A stretch of DNA of 64,000 nt from Solirubrobacter deserti (GCF_003344625.1 NZ_QPKJ02000011.1:77034-141033); one strand, 5' to 3'. Shown: positions 52,850-62,414, counted from the first letter of the stretch. Program-made: numbers and translations. The notes: generated by a model from the letters alone, not told the origin.

Positions 52850-53308
52850 ATGGCCAATGTCGAGCAGTCGATCGACGTAGAAGCTCCGATCTCCACGGTC
52901 TACAACCAATGGACCCAGTTCGAGGAGTTCCCGCGCTTCATGGAAGGCGTGGAGCAGATCCGCCAACTCGACGACCGTCACGTGCACTGGGTGGTCAACT
53001 TCGGCGGCTCCACGCACGAGTGGGACGCCGAGATCGTCGAGCAGTCGCCTGAGGAGCGCGTCGCGTGGCGCAACACCGACGGCAAGGACAACGCCGGCGT
53101 GGTCACCTTCCACAAGCTCGCCGACGACCGCACCCGCGTGATGGTGCAGATGGACTGGGCGCCCGAGGGCGTCAAGGAGAAGCTCGGCGGCGCGCTCGGC
53201 TTCGACACGCGCCGCGTCGCCGGCGACCTCGAGCGCTTCAAGGAGCTGATCGAGACCCGGGGCACCGCGACCGGCGCCTGGCGCGGCGACGTCCCGCGCG
53301 AAGGCTGA
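52850..53308 (+). CDS. SRPBCC (polyketide cyclase-like) protein
   Basis: 152 residues; ATG 52850 preceded by CGGAGG. The START/Bet v1-like fold is visible in SIDVEAPISTVYNQWTQFEEFPRFMEGVEQIRQLDD and the late RFKELIETRG helix. This subgroup, often called 'cyclase/dehydrase' or stress-type SRPBCC, binds hydrophobic ligands; function is unknown. It is 124 bp downstream of the polyesterase gene and not obviously linked to it. Confidence 0.88.
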   Translation: MANVEQSIDVEAPISTVYNQWTQFEEFPRFMEGVEQIRQLDDRHVHWVVNFGGSTHEWDAEIVEQSPEERVAWRNTDGKDNAGVVTFHKLADDRTRVMVQMDWAPEGVKEKLGGALGFDTRRVAGDLERFKELIETRGTATGAWRGDVPREG

Positions 53309-53359
53309 GCGACACCCGCGGCCGCCGGCCCGTGCGCCTCACGGGCCGGCTCGTCGTCG

Positions 53360-54058
53360 TCATGACGTATGGGTGACGGCGCGCTGGGCGAGCCGGCGGT
53401 CGCGCATGATCGACGCGGCCGCGCCCGTGCCGAGGATGGCGAGGATCACCGGGAGGCTGATCTCCGGCTCGACCTTGCCGACGAACTCGCCCCAGACCAT
53501 CTTCGCGGCGATGAACGCGAGCAGTGCGGCGAGCGCGGTCTTGAGGTAGTAGAGGCGCTCGACGAGGTCCGCGACCAAGAAGAACAGTGGGCGCAGCCCG
53601 AGCAACGCGAAGGCGTTGGCGGCGAAGACGATGAAGGCGTCGTCGGTGATGGCGAGGATGGCGGGAACCGAGTCGACCGCGAAGAGCAGGTCGGCGATCA
53701 CAATCGCGGCGAGCGCAGCGCCCGCGATCGTGAGCCTGCGGCGGCCGCCTTCGCGGGTGAGGAGGCGGTGGCCGTCGCCGTCGTCGGTGGCGATCGGCAG
53801 GCGCCGCCGCAGCTTGTCGACGATCTCGCCGCTGTCGTCGTGGTCGTGGCGGTGGCGCCACATGCGCCACGCCGTCCAGCCCAGCAGCGCGGCGAACAGC
53901 AGCGAGACCCAGCCGAAGGCGGCGAGCAACGCGGCGCCGGCGACGATGAAGAGCGCACGCAACGCAAGCGCGCCGACGATGCCGTACGTGAGCAGGCGGT
54001 GCCGCGCGTGGACGGCGATGCCGAACGAGCTAGAGCGGCGAGTTAAGCCGGTGATCAA
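53360..54058 (-). CDS. TerC-family membrane protein, N-terminally truncated
   Basis: 232 residues, TTG start. From HARHRLLTYGIVGALALRALFIVAG onward it aligns with TerC/Alx proteins, with the second acidic motif LLFAVDSVPAILAITDDAFIVFAANAFALLGLRP intact. The first about 100 residues of the family, with the first membrane helices and the SVDN-type motif, are absent: a stop lies in frame at 54091-54089 and no equivalent sequence is upstream. Full TerC proteins are thought to export Mn(II) or protect against tellurite. The gene may be a 5'-truncated relic. Confidence 0.75.
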   Translation of the reverse strand: MITGLTRRSSSFGIAVHARHRLLTYGIVGALALRALFIVAGAALLAAFGWVSLLFAALLGWTAWRMWRHRHDHDDSGEIVDKLRRRLPIATDDGDGHRLLTREGGRRRLTIAGAALAAIVIADLLFAVDSVPAILAITDDAFIVFAANAFALLGLRPLFFLVADLVERLYYLKTALAALLAFIAAKMVWGEFVGKVEPEISLPVILAILGTGAAASIMRDRRLAQRAVTHTS

Positions 54059-54404
54059 CCATGCGCTCGCCGCTGCCCAGGCGAACGTTCACCCCGTTCA
54101 GCCGCGCGCGCGGGCCGTCGAGCACGAGGTCGAGGCCCAGCGCGAGGTCGCCGGGGGCGCGGGACCGGTGGCTCGTCCTGGCAGTGCCGTCCTCGAGCCT
54201 GCTGGTCGTGGCGCTGGACGCCGCGGCTATCGGTGCGCTCGTGCGAACGCGCCGTCTGGTCCCCGTGGCTCAGCTGTCAAAGACGATCGGCCCCGCCACC
54301 CACGAACGCGGCGGAGTACCAAGCGTTGATCCGAAGTGTCGCCAGACCCGGAGCGCCGAGCGGCGGCGGTCCGTGGTGACGTGGCGGATGACTACGGTGC
54401 GTTC
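54059..54404. other. Gene-free stretch between the TerC remnant and the lipase gene
   Basis: About 345 bp. The minus strand has a short open stretch of about 80 codons (54059-54282 region) ending in LNGVNVRLGSGERMVDHR, with no family I recognise. The missing TerC N-terminus is not here. The region may hold remnants of deleted genes. Confidence 0.4.
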
Positions 54405-56210
54405 ATGCAGACCCAGACGCCCTACCGCCGCGTGAGCCGGCGGGTCCGCGCGCTGCCGGGCCTCCTGGCGCGCGCGCCGTGGTGAGTGCTCGCGGTCACA
54501 GGCACCGCGACCACGGCCCTGGGGCTCCTGCTCGCGGTGCGACCGCTCAGTTCGCTGACGGCCCTGGGCATCTACACCGGCGTCAGCTGCGTGGTCTCCG
54601 GCCTGGGTGACCTGCTCGCGCGTCGCGACCGGGCCGGGAAGCTGTCGCTCATCATCGGGATCGGCTGGGTTCTCGCTGGAGTGAGCGTTTTCGCGTGGCT
54701 GGGCCGGAGCCTGCAGCTGCTCGGGCCCTTCGTGGCCGGCCTCCTCGTCGTCACCGGTGCGGTCAAGCTGCTGGAGCTGCGGCGCGGCCTGAGCACCGAC
54801 CGGCTGCTCACGGCCGCCTTCGGGTTGTCGGAGCTGGCGTTCGGGCTGGCCGCGTGGGTGTGGCCGGACGTGACGCTGCTGGTCGTCGCCCTCCTCTTCG
54901 GCGTACGCACCGCCGGCTTCGGCCTGTCGCTCCTGTGGCGGGGAGCCGTCGCGGCGCGGCGAGGCTCCTCCGCCCAGGTCGCCCTGAGACCCGGGCTCGC
55001 TCGCTTCCGGGCCGCCCGCTGGATGGCCGCAGGCGTCGTCCTGCTCCTCGCCGGTGCCACGCTCGTCATCAGCGAGCGGTTCCGGCAGGGAATCCCGGTC
55101 CTCGACGGGTTCTACGACGCGCCGGACGTCGTTCCCGCCGAGCCCGGGCAGCTGCTCCGCGCCGAGCGGTACGACGGGGACCTGCCGGAGGGCCTGACGG
55201 CCTACCGCATCCTCTACACGACAACTGCGGACGAGGGCGTCCCCGGCTTGGCGAGCGGGGTGGTCGCAGTCCCGGTCGAGCCGGCCGGCCGGCCGACGCC
55301 GTTGATCGCGTGGGCCCACGGCACGGTCGGCGTCGCGCGGGCCTGCGCCCCCAGCCTCGGGCGCAACGCGATCTCCACCGAGGGCATGCCGTCGATGGAC
55401 GCCCTGGCCCGCAATGGGTGGGGGATGGTCGCCACCGACTACATCGGCCAGGGCACCGAGGGTGCCTTCCCGTATCTGGTCGGTCAGGGCGAGGGGCGCT
55501 CGGTTCTGGACGCGGTCCGGGCAGCCCATCAGATCGACGGCCTCGACCTCGCTCCCGAGACCGTCATCTGGGGACACTCCCAGGGCGGCCACGCCGCGTT
55601 GTGGGCCGGGCAGCTCGCGCCGACGTACGCGCCGGACGTCGAGGTCGTCGGGACCGCGGCGCTGTCGGCGGCGAGCGACACCTTGGGAATGGCCCAGCTC
55701 GTCACCGCACATCCCGGTGCGCTCGGCGCCAGCCTCGCGATCTCGTTCGTGCTGGCCGCGTACAGCCGGACCTACCCTGACATCTCCCTCGACGACGTCA
55801 CCCCGGCGGCGCGGACGCTCGTGAAGGAGGCGGCCGCCCGGTGCACCAGCGAGCCCGGCACGTTGCTGACGGTCCTCACCGGTGTCGCCATCTCCCGGGA
55901 CACCCCGATCCTCGTGCACGACCCGGCGACCGGCGCTGTGGGCCGGCGACTGCGCCAGAACGTGGCGCTGGGGCCATGGCCCGCCCCCCTGTTCCTGGCG
56001 CAGGGCACCGCGGACGAGGTCATCAGCGCCCGGCTGCAGGACGAGTACGTGGCGCGGCTCTGCGCCGCCGGCCGCCCGCTGCGCTATGAGCGCTACGAAG
56101 GGAAGACGCATATGGGCATCCTCGAGCCCGACTCACCACTGAACGCCGACCTCGCACAGTGGACCGAGGACCGGCTCGCCGGTCTCCCCCAGCAGAACAC
56201 CTGTCAGTGA
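54405..56210 (+). pseudogene. HdeD-type membrane domain fused to a secretory lipase, interrupted by TGA
   Basis: The natural start is probably ATG 54405. Its 26 codons (MQTQTPYRRV...LARAPW) run in frame to TGA at 54483-54485, then GTG 54486 continues for 574 residues. RAPW-stop-VLAVTG at the break looks like the family sequence RAPWWVL, so the TGA is probably a mutated TGG. Past the break: five to six membrane helices of the HdeD/DUF308 type (about 1-190), then a lipase (LIP, PF03583-like) domain with AWAHGTVG, GHSQGGH (catalytic Ser), and late Asp/His (GTADEV, GKTHMG). Reinitiation at GTG 54486 might still make the protein. Confidence 0.75.
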
Positions 56211-56251
56211 CCCGCTGGCCAGGCAAGCCTTGACGACCGACAAAGGGCCGC

Positions 56252-57145
56252 ATGCTCCCGGACAACACGACCTTACACCCGCGCCGATGGCTGGCCGCCG
56301 CCGCGCTCGCCGCTGTCCTGCTGGTCGTCACGTACTGGTCCGCCGTGCGGACCACCACCGGGCAGCGAATCGAGAACGCGGCGCTGCGCGGCGCCGACCA
56401 GGCCACCGAGGCGGCCCGCATCGCTGCGTCGGACGAACTCTCCTGGATCACCATGTCCTCGTTCGCGTTGATCTCCGTGGTCCTGGTAGCGGCCGCCTGG
56501 TGGCGCGCCGGGCTCCGGGCGGCCGTCGGCGTGGGGACGGTCCTGGCCGGATCGACGGTGATCACTGAAACGCTCAAGCGAGTCCTCCCGCGCCCGGAGC
56601 TCATCTCAGTGACTGGCAACTACACGCACAACAGCTTTCCGAGTGGGCACACCACGGTCGCGATGTCTGCGCTGTTCGCGCTGCTCATCGTGGTGCCGCA
56701 TCGCTGGCGCGGCATCGCCGTCGCCGTCGGGTCGGCCTACGCGGTGGCGATCGGCGCCCAGACGGTCACTGCAAAGTGGCACCGGCTCAGCGACACCGTT
56801 GGCGCCGACCTCGTCGCGCTGGCCGTCGCGTGCTTCGTCCTCGCCTGGCTGGCACGCGGTGGACAGCTGCAGACGGTGTCCCGGCGCAGACGGCTCCGGG
56901 TCTGGACGATCGGTGCGGCCCTGGCCGTCGTGACCGGACTGGCCCTGGCCGCGGGCGGCATCATTCTGGCCCTGGCCGAGGTCCCGACGACCCCCGACCC
57001 CGTGCTGGACGACAACTTCTACCTTGCCTCGCACAGCCTTGCGCTGGGCTGCTCGGGCCTGGCAGCCCTGGTCCTGTGGAGCGCCCTGCGACAAAAACAG
57101 CTGGGGCCGAGCCGCCGTTCAGACCACCCCCGATCAGCGGCGTGA
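56252..57145 (+). CDS. PAP2-family membrane phosphatase
   Basis: 297 residues with six or more membrane helices. The tripartite phosphatase signature is complete: KRVLPRP, then NSFPSGHTT, then WHRLSDTVGA. Such enzymes dephosphorylate lipid phosphates such as phosphatidate or undecaprenyl-PP. The C-terminal part has an extra pair of helices (IGAALAVVTGLALAAGG and LALGCSGLAALVLW). It is 41 bp downstream of the interrupted lipase gene, so the two may be one operon on lipid metabolism. Confidence 0.9.
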   Translation: MLPDNTTLHPRRWLAAAALAAVLLVVTYWSAVRTTTGQRIENAALRGADQATEAARIAASDELSWITMSSFALISVVLVAAAWWRAGLRAAVGVGTVLAGSTVITETLKRVLPRPELISVTGNYTHNSFPSGHTTVAMSALFALLIVVPHRWRGIAVAVGSAYAVAIGAQTVTAKWHRLSDTVGADLVALAVACFVLAWLARGGQLQTVSRRRRLRVWTIGAALAVVTGLALAAGGIILALAEVPTTPDPVLDDNFYLASHSLALGCSGLAALVLWSALRQKQLGPSRRSDHPRSAA

Positions 57146-57191
57146 CGCCACCCTCCGGTCAATCCACCCGTGGGGCGGTCGGCCGTCCCTC

Positions 57192-57929
57192 TCAGCGCAG
57201 ACGAGTCTCCCGCTCCATCCCCGAGAGCTTCGCGGGGTTGCGGACGGCGCAGATCTCGGTGATGAGGCCGTCGTCGATACGGACACTCAGGACCGTGTCG
57301 ATGGCGTCGCCGTACCAGAGCACCAGGGCGGGACTGCCATTGACGTGTGCCGGCCGCAACGACGCCGTCGCGGGGATCCCGGTCAGCACCTGCGCCACCC
57401 TCTCGACCCCCACGACGGGCGCGAGCGCGGCTTGTACGACGCCGCCACCGTCGGTCACAAGCGCGACGCCAGGCGCGAGGATGTCGAGCAAGGCTTCCGG
57501 ATTCCCCGTCTCGACCGCGTGCTGGAACGCGGCGAGCGCCTCGCGGGTCTCGGCCGCGGAAACCACCCCGCGGGATCGGTGTGCGACAACGCGGGCCCGT
57601 GCGCGGCGGGCGATCTGGCGGACCGCGGCCTGCGTCTTGCCCACGGCGTCGGCGATCTCGCCGTATGGCAAGTCGAAGACCTCGCGCAGCACGAACACCG
57701 CGCGCTCGGTCGGCCCGAGCGTCTCGAGCACGCGCAGCACCGCCATCGAGACGCTGTCGGCCAGCTCGACGTCCTCGGCCACATCGGGTGCGGTGAGCAG
57801 CGGCTCGGGCAGCCATGGGCCGACGTAGGATTCCGGGCGCCGGCCGAGCATCTCGTACGCGACGGTGAACAGCAGGTTGCGGTGGGCGACGAACGCCTCG
57901 GTGGCGGGGTCGATGCGGTGCACTTGCAC
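57192..57929 (-). CDS. SigJ-type sigma factor lacking region 2
   Basis: About 245 residues; GTG 57929 is the likely start (57923 and 57986 also possible). It begins like SigJ (DPATEAFVAHRNLLFTVAYEMLG) but then jumps to RPESYVGPWLPEPLLTAPDVAEDVELADSVSMAVLRVLETLGPTERAVFVLREVF. In SigJ proteins about 45 residues with sigma region 2 (AEDVVQE..., WL.., RIVTRQALNRL) lie between. Region 4 (LPYGEIADAVGKTQAAVRQIARRAR) and the C-terminal SnoaL-like domain are intact. The in-frame loss should abolish core binding and -10 recognition. Divergent from the CMD gene, as SigJ genes often are. Confidence 0.75.
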   Translation of the reverse strand: MQVHRIDPATEAFVAHRNLLFTVAYEMLGRRPESYVGPWLPEPLLTAPDVAEDVELADSVSMAVLRVLETLGPTERAVFVLREVFDLPYGEIADAVGKTQAAVRQIARRARARVVAHRSRGVVSAAETREALAAFQHAVETGNPEALLDILAPGVALVTDGGGVVQAALAPVVGVERVAQVLTGIPATASLRPAHVNGSPALVLWYGDAIDTVLSVRIDDGLITEICAVRNPAKLSGMERETRLR

Positions 57930-58070
57930 AAGACGCCGGCCACGCCCGCTCTGTGACACCCGATGCGCGGAGAGGTCACCTGTCACAGACGCCGCGCCGG
58001 CGGCATCTCATGGCCGTCAGAGCGCGGCGTGAACGATTCGCCGCGCGATCCCACGAGCGAGGACAACGTG

Positions 58071-58559
58071 ATGGAACCTCGATTCAACCTGTTCGACAGC
58101 CCCACCGCCGCCAAGTTCGCGAAGCGCTTCTACGGCACCGCGCTGGTCCTTGACCAGTCGACGCTGCCGAAGTCGCTGCGCGAGCTCGTCGAGCTGCGCG
58201 TCAGCCAGATCAACGGCTGCGGCTTCTGCGTCGACATCCACACCAAGGAGGCTGCCGCCGCCGGCGAGAGCGCGCTCCGGCTCCACTTGGTCGCCACGTG
58301 GCGTGAGTCGACCGTCTTCACCGGGGCCGAGCGCGCGGCGCTCGCCCTCGCCGAGGAGGGCACCCGCCTGGCCGACGCCCACCAAGGCGTGTCCGACGAG
58401 ACCTGGGCCGCCGTGCGCGAGCACTTCGACGACGACGAGATCGGCACGCTGGTCTGCGTGATCGGCATGATCAACGCGGCCACCCGGATGAACGTCATCG
58501 TGCGGAACCCAGGCGGCTCCTACGAGCCCGGCATGTTCGCCGCGTTCGACGCCGCCTGA
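58071..58559 (+). CDS. Carboxymuconolactone decarboxylase/AhpD-like protein
   Basis: 162 residues. CMD fold with ELVELRVSQINGCGFCVDIHTKEA, the CxxC-H redox motif of AhpD-type peroxidase-linked proteins, and GALACE-like AERAALALAEEGTRLADAHQGV. ATG 58071 with GAGG at suitable spacing. SigJ-type factors often control a neighbouring CMD gene, so oxidative stress response is inferred; but the divergent sigma gene here seems damaged. Confidence 0.9.
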   Translation: MEPRFNLFDSPTAAKFAKRFYGTALVLDQSTLPKSLRELVELRVSQINGCGFCVDIHTKEAAAAGESALRLHLVATWRESTVFTGAERAALALAEEGTRLADAHQGVSDETWAAVREHFDDDEIGTLVCVIGMINAATRMNVIVRNPGGSYEPGMFAAFDAA

Positions 58560-58663
58560 TCGAGCACCACGGTCCACGTCGATGAAGGGCGCTCAGCCGG
58601 CGCCCTTCACCGATAGAGGCCCTAACGTCGACGACGCAGCCCAGGGCCTCGCCCAACCCGGCA

Positions 58664-58789
58664 GTGGCTCACGATCCGCGCCGGCGCTGGTTCATCGTTC
58701 TCTGGTCAGGGGTCGCGGTCGTGCTGCTGTCCTACGCGCGAGAGATCCGCCGGCGACTAGCGGCAACGCCTGCCGGTAACCGACCGTGA
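58664..58789 (+). CDS. Possible 41-residue membrane microprotein
   Basis: GTG start, 41 codons: a basic N-terminus (AHDPRRRW), one hydrophobic helix (FIVLWSGVAVVLLSYA) and a basic C-terminus (REIRRRL). It ends 7 bp before the stop of the convergent YdcF-like gene. No clear ribosome site and no homologue known; included because the charge-hydrophobic-charge plan is orderly. Could be chance. Confidence 0.3.
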   Translation: MAHDPRRRWFIVLWSGVAVVLLSYAREIRRRLAATPAGNRP

Positions 58790-58796
58790 CGTCCGA

Positions 58797-59846
58797 TCAG
58801 GTCGCAGACAGGGACCACCACACCAGCGCGACCATGCCGGCGACGGCGCCACCGGACAAGAACACCAGCACCCGGCGCTCGAGCATGGCCGCGATGAACT
58901 CGCGCAGATAGGCGCTGGGCCAGAAATACCAAGCGGTCGGCGCGCCGACCACTTGGGCGTCGATGCCGAGTGCGCGGGCCAGCATTGCCGCGCGAGGGGC
59001 GTGGTAGTTGTTGGTGACGACGAGGTACGGCGCCGGCACGCCATGGCGCTCCAAGAGCTGCACGCTGTAGAGGAGATTCTCGCGCGTGGTGCGGGCACGG
59101 TCCTCGACGAGGATGTCGGCGTCGTCGATTCCGCGCTGACGAAGCCACTCACCCATGACTTCACCCTCCGGGCGAGGCTCATCCCGTCCTTGACCGCCGC
59201 TCGGTACGAAGACGGGCCTCCCATCGGTCTCACGGCGTTCCTCGGCGGCGGTGACTGCCCGCTCCAGACGCGCCGCCAGCAACGGAGGAACCGCACCTCT
59301 GACTAAGCCGCTACCCAGCACGATCACCGCCCGGGCGGGAGAGCGGCGGGCGATCCAAGCGTAGAGCGCGGTGTGAGCGGCGAACGCCAGAAAGCAGATG
59401 CCGGCACACGCCTGCGCGGTGAGCAGGCCGACGGCCACGCTGCCGGTGACGGGGTTCTCATGGCGCAGGAGGGCCGCGAGAGCAACGGGCAGGAGCATCA
59501 GAGCCAGTCCGACCATCAGCGCCAACGAATTGCCCAAGGACCTGCTCTCCCGCCGAATCATCAGGACACCATCGATGACCAGCAGCAGTGGCAACGCCAA
59601 GAAGCCGAGCGCCACAGCCCCAGTAACCGCCAAGGAGATGACGCCAACCTCTAACTCCAGGGCGGGCGAACTCGAGGCCAGGACAGCCCCGAACCCGACC
59701 AGGTTGTACGCGAACACGATGAGCAGGAACCCGTTGCGCAGCGCTCGGGGATCTCGCCTCAGCGACCATACGAGCAGCCCGCCCCAGAAGAGAACGCTCA
59801 CGCAAGCGGCGACAATCTGCAGAAGGTTCTCGCCCAGGGTCGTCAC
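58797..59846 (-). CDS. YdcF/SanA-like DUF218 membrane protein
   Basis: 349 residues from GTG 59846. About five to six N-terminal membrane helices (about 1-175) and a cytosolic-fold DUF218 domain (about 180-330): AVIVLGSGLVRG, FVPSGGQGRDE, VEDRARTTRENLLYS, VTNNYHAPRA are the conserved blocks of ElyC/SanA/YdcF proteins. A final membrane helix follows (RRVLVFLSGGAVAGMVALVWW). These proteins are linked to envelope glycan or lipid carrier metabolism. The longer open frame upstream lacks family features. Confidence 0.88.
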   Translation of the reverse strand: MTTLGENLLQIVAACVSVLFWGGLLVWSLRRDPRALRNGFLLIVFAYNLVGFGAVLASSSPALELEVGVISLAVTGAVALGFLALPLLLVIDGVLMIRRESRSLGNSLALMVGLALMLLPVALAALLRHENPVTGSVAVGLLTAQACAGICFLAFAAHTALYAWIARRSPARAVIVLGSGLVRGAVPPLLAARLERAVTAAEERRETDGRPVFVPSGGQGRDEPRPEGEVMGEWLRQRGIDDADILVEDRARTTRENLLYSVQLLERHGVPAPYLVVTNNYHAPRAAMLARALGIDAQVVGAPTAWYFWPSAYLREFIAAMLERRVLVFLSGGAVAGMVALVWWSLSAT

Positions 59847-60441
59847 GCAGTCAGTCAACCGGCTTTCCGCCCACGGGCGTTGAGGATCAGCCTCGGGCGC
59901 GTTCCCTGTCGGCCGGGGTGAACCGTAGCCGTGAAGGTAACGAGCGGTGGCAAACGAGCCTTCGCGCCCGCGGATCGCCTCGAGGCTCGGGGCGCGTCGC
60001 GCGCCGCGGGCGAACTCGTTCCCGCACGCGCCGGCGCCGAGCACGACGGCGAGCAATCGCGAGCTCGTCAGCCGACGGCTTCGGCGCGCGCATCAAGACG
60101 CCCTGTGTTCGCCGCGTGGAGTACCGCGCGAGCAGGCCGTCGGATGCCTCGACGGTGGAGCCGGAGACGCTCGCTTCGTTGCCGACTTTTTCGGCGACCA
60201 CTGCGTGCCGCCGTCCCAGGACCGCGCGGAGACACGTCCTGGACAACACCTCTTCGTCGAAAAACACCGCTTGCGCTTCTACCTCAATGCGATCGCGTGG
60301 AGCGGTCGCGCCAGAGCGCCACCATGGCAACTCCTACATGTCCGACGACGGCCGGGCGTGCGAGCTATGACGCGAACCGCAAGTCACGCCCCCATCCGGG
60401 TGCCGGCGGTGGCGGGCGCCGCGTCGACGCGGTTGCTCCGG
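59847..60441. other. Gene-free stretch between the YdcF-like and LuxR genes
   Basis: Almost 600 bp. Several open frames of 100-230 codons exist on both strands, but they are Arg-rich, show no family motif and look like products of high GC. No RNA gene, hairpin array or repeat was recognised. Confidence 0.5.
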
Positions 60442-61506
60442 TCAGGCGGCCCGCGCGCCGGTGGACAGCAGGGTCGTGAACTCCGGCCGCGAGTGAACTT
60501 CGAGCTTGGCGAAGATCACCTTCGTGTAGTCACGCACGGTGTGGCGCGAAAGGTGCAGTGCCCGACCGATGTCGTCCGTGCTGCGTCCATCGGCAAGGAG
60601 GGTGGACACTTCGGCCTCACGCGGTGTCAGGCCGTGCATGGCGAGTCGTAGGGGCATCATCTCGGCTCGGCCGGCGGGTCGCAGCGTCAACGCCGTGCGT
60701 GGAAGCTCCGTGCCGGTGAGCACGTCGGCCTGCACGACGATCCAGGTTCCGTCGTCAAGCGGCATGCGGACGCGTGCGGGACGGACCACTCGGCCGGTTT
60801 CTGTGAGGCGCTCCGCTGCCCGAGCCTGCATGGCAGCCCACTGCATCGATGCCGGGACCGGACCATCGGGAGCCACTCCAAGCCGATCGAGCCAATAGCG
60901 CGCATCCCGCGTCGCACCTTCGACGGCCAGCTTTGGATCAAGCACGACCGTGCCGGGGCCGACCGGCGAGTCGTTCTCGCCCGCTGATGCCGTTCGCGAA
61001 AGCGTTACGCGCAGAGCATTTCCAACGTCGGAGGCGACAGCCTCCACGAAGGCCATTTCCGCGCTGCTGAACGCCGGGAGGTCCGGGCCTCGAGCGATGC
61101 AGGCCATGCCCCAGCTGGCACCAGCGCTCCGGGTGAGGATTCGCAGCTTGTGTCCCCATGTGCCTGTGTCTGCGACGAACGGTTCGGGTCCACCGGCCGC
61201 CTGCAGAGCCGACGATGGGTGCGAGGAGATCGCCGCAACACCACGGCCGGCCCGGTCGAGTTCGTCGTAGTAGGCGCTGCCCTTGACCTCGCGACGGACC
61301 TCTTCGATGTCGAACTCGAACAGCTCGATGGGCAGGAGCGAGTCCGGGTCTGACACCCACCATCCCGCGGTGTCGACCGGGACGATGCGTCGCACGCGCT
61401 CGTCGACCTCATCGAGAAGCTCTCGGGGCGGCAACGGCTGCTCGGCTAGCTCCGCGATGGCCTCGCGTGCGGCCTGGGCCCGGATTCCGAGGCGTGCTCG
61501 ATCCAT
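60442..61506 (-). CDS. LuxR-family regulator with GAF-like domain
   Basis: 354 residues, ATG 61506. C-terminal LuxR HTH (HGLTPREAEVSTLLADGRSTDDIGRALHLSRHTVRDYTKVIFAKLEVHSRPEF) and an N-terminal GAF-like sensor (about 40-190: GWWVSDPDSLLPIELFEFD..GASWGMACIARG). It lacks a receiver domain, so it is not a two-component regulator. A 16-bp palindrome 36 bp before its ATG has two matches before the next SDR gene, so it probably controls both. Signal unknown. Confidence 0.88.
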   Translation of the reverse strand: MDRARLGIRAQAAREAIAELAEQPLPPRELLDEVDERVRRIVPVDTAGWWVSDPDSLLPIELFEFDIEEVRREVKGSAYYDELDRAGRGVAAISSHPSSALQAAGGPEPFVADTGTWGHKLRILTRSAGASWGMACIARGPDLPAFSSAEMAFVEAVASDVGNALRVTLSRTASAGENDSPVGPGTVVLDPKLAVEGATRDARYWLDRLGVAPDGPVPASMQWAAMQARAAERLTETGRVVRPARVRMPLDDGTWIVVQADVLTGTELPRTALTLRPAGRAEMMPLRLAMHGLTPREAEVSTLLADGRSTDDIGRALHLSRHTVRDYTKVIFAKLEVHSRPEFTTLLSTGARAA

Positions 61507-61541
61507 GGGCACCAGCGTATTGCGCGCCGCCGCAGGAACCA

Positions 61542-61557
61542 CCCCGCATTCGTGGGG
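61542..61557 (-). promoter_or_regulatory. LuxR-type operator 1
   Basis: CCCCGCATTCGTGGGG, near-perfect palindrome, 36 bp upstream of the LuxR start. Matches operators 2 and 3 before the SDR gene (consensus CCCCRCAYNNGYGGGG). Confidence 0.6.
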
Positions 61558-61649
61558 GGGTCCGTATCGTGCGGCGGCTCCGGCCCGCCACGGAAGACAA
61601 GAAAGACCGTCCGGCAGCAGGCGACCGGTTCATCGCCCGCGGTGAGATG

Positions 61650-62414
61650 TCAGCTGTGGAGTTGGCCCCCGTCTATGACGAGCTGCGCGCCGGTGACGAA
61701 GGTGCTCTCGTCCGACGCCAGATAGAGCACCGCGGCGGCGGTCTCGTCAACGTGTCCGAGCCGGCCGAGGGGGATGCCCCTCGCGAGCTCCTTGCGGAGC
61801 ACGTCCCGCTCGTCGTCGGAGTTCGCTGCCGCCGTGATCCCAGGCGTGTCGATGTATCCGGGAGCCAGAACGTTGACGCGAATACCGCGCGGACTGAGCT
61901 CGTTGGCCCAGGTCCTGGAAAGCAGGTGGGCCGCCGCCTTCGACGCCCCGTAGACGCCAAGACGCGGCGTCCCTGAGACCGCCGCGGTCGAGCCGTTGAC
62001 GATGATCGATGCGCCATCCGCGAGCAGGGGCAGCGCCTTCTGAACCGTGAAGATCAAGCCGCGGACGTTGGCCCCGAAAATTCGATCGACGTGCTCAGGC
62101 GTCACGTGCGCCAGTGGCAGGAACTCGCCGCCGCCGGCGTTGGCGAACAGCACGTCGATTCGGTCCCCACGCTCCTCCACGGTGGCGTAGAGGCGGTCCA
62201 GGTCATCGAGCTCGGCGACGTCGCCCGAGACGCCCGTGGCCCGCGGTCCGATCTCCCCGACCGCCGCCTCCAGCTCGGCGGGTCGCCTACCAGTGACGTA
62301 GACCGTGGCCCCTTCAGCGGCAAAGCGCTTCGCGGCGGCAAGGCCGATGCCGGCGGTCCCACCGGTGACGACCGCGACCTTCCGTCGCAACCGTCCAAAA
62401 CTCGTTTCGTTCAT
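61650..62414 (-). CDS. Short-chain dehydrogenase/reductase (SDR)
   Basis: 254 residues. NAD(P) motif VVTGGTAGIGLAAAKRF, NAGG loop, catalytic Ser-Tyr-Lys in NGSTAAVSG..VYGASKAA, and the PG-motif APGYIDTPGI. Classical SDR, close to the 3-oxoacyl-ACP reductase/glucose dehydrogenase group; the Arg in TGRRP suggests NADP(H). Two operators lie upstream. The LuxR gene follows after 143 bp on the same strand and has its own operator. Confidence 0.92.
   Translation of the reverse strand: MNETSFGRLRRKVAVVTGGTAGIGLAAAKRFAAEGATVYVTGRRPAELEAAVGEIGPRATGVSGDVAELDDLDRLYATVEERGDRIDVLFANAGGGEFLPLAHVTPEHVDRIFGANVRGLIFTVQKALPLLADGASIIVNGSTAAVSGTPRLGVYGASKAAAHLLSRTWANELSPRGIRVNVLAPGYIDTPGITAAANSDDERDVLRKELARGIPLGRLGHVDETAAAVLYLASDESTFVTGAQLVIDGGQLHS

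Noticed and set aside
59887..60651. Open frames between the YdcF-like and LuxR genes
   Set aside because: No motif, biased composition and overlapping frames on both strands; not supported as genes.
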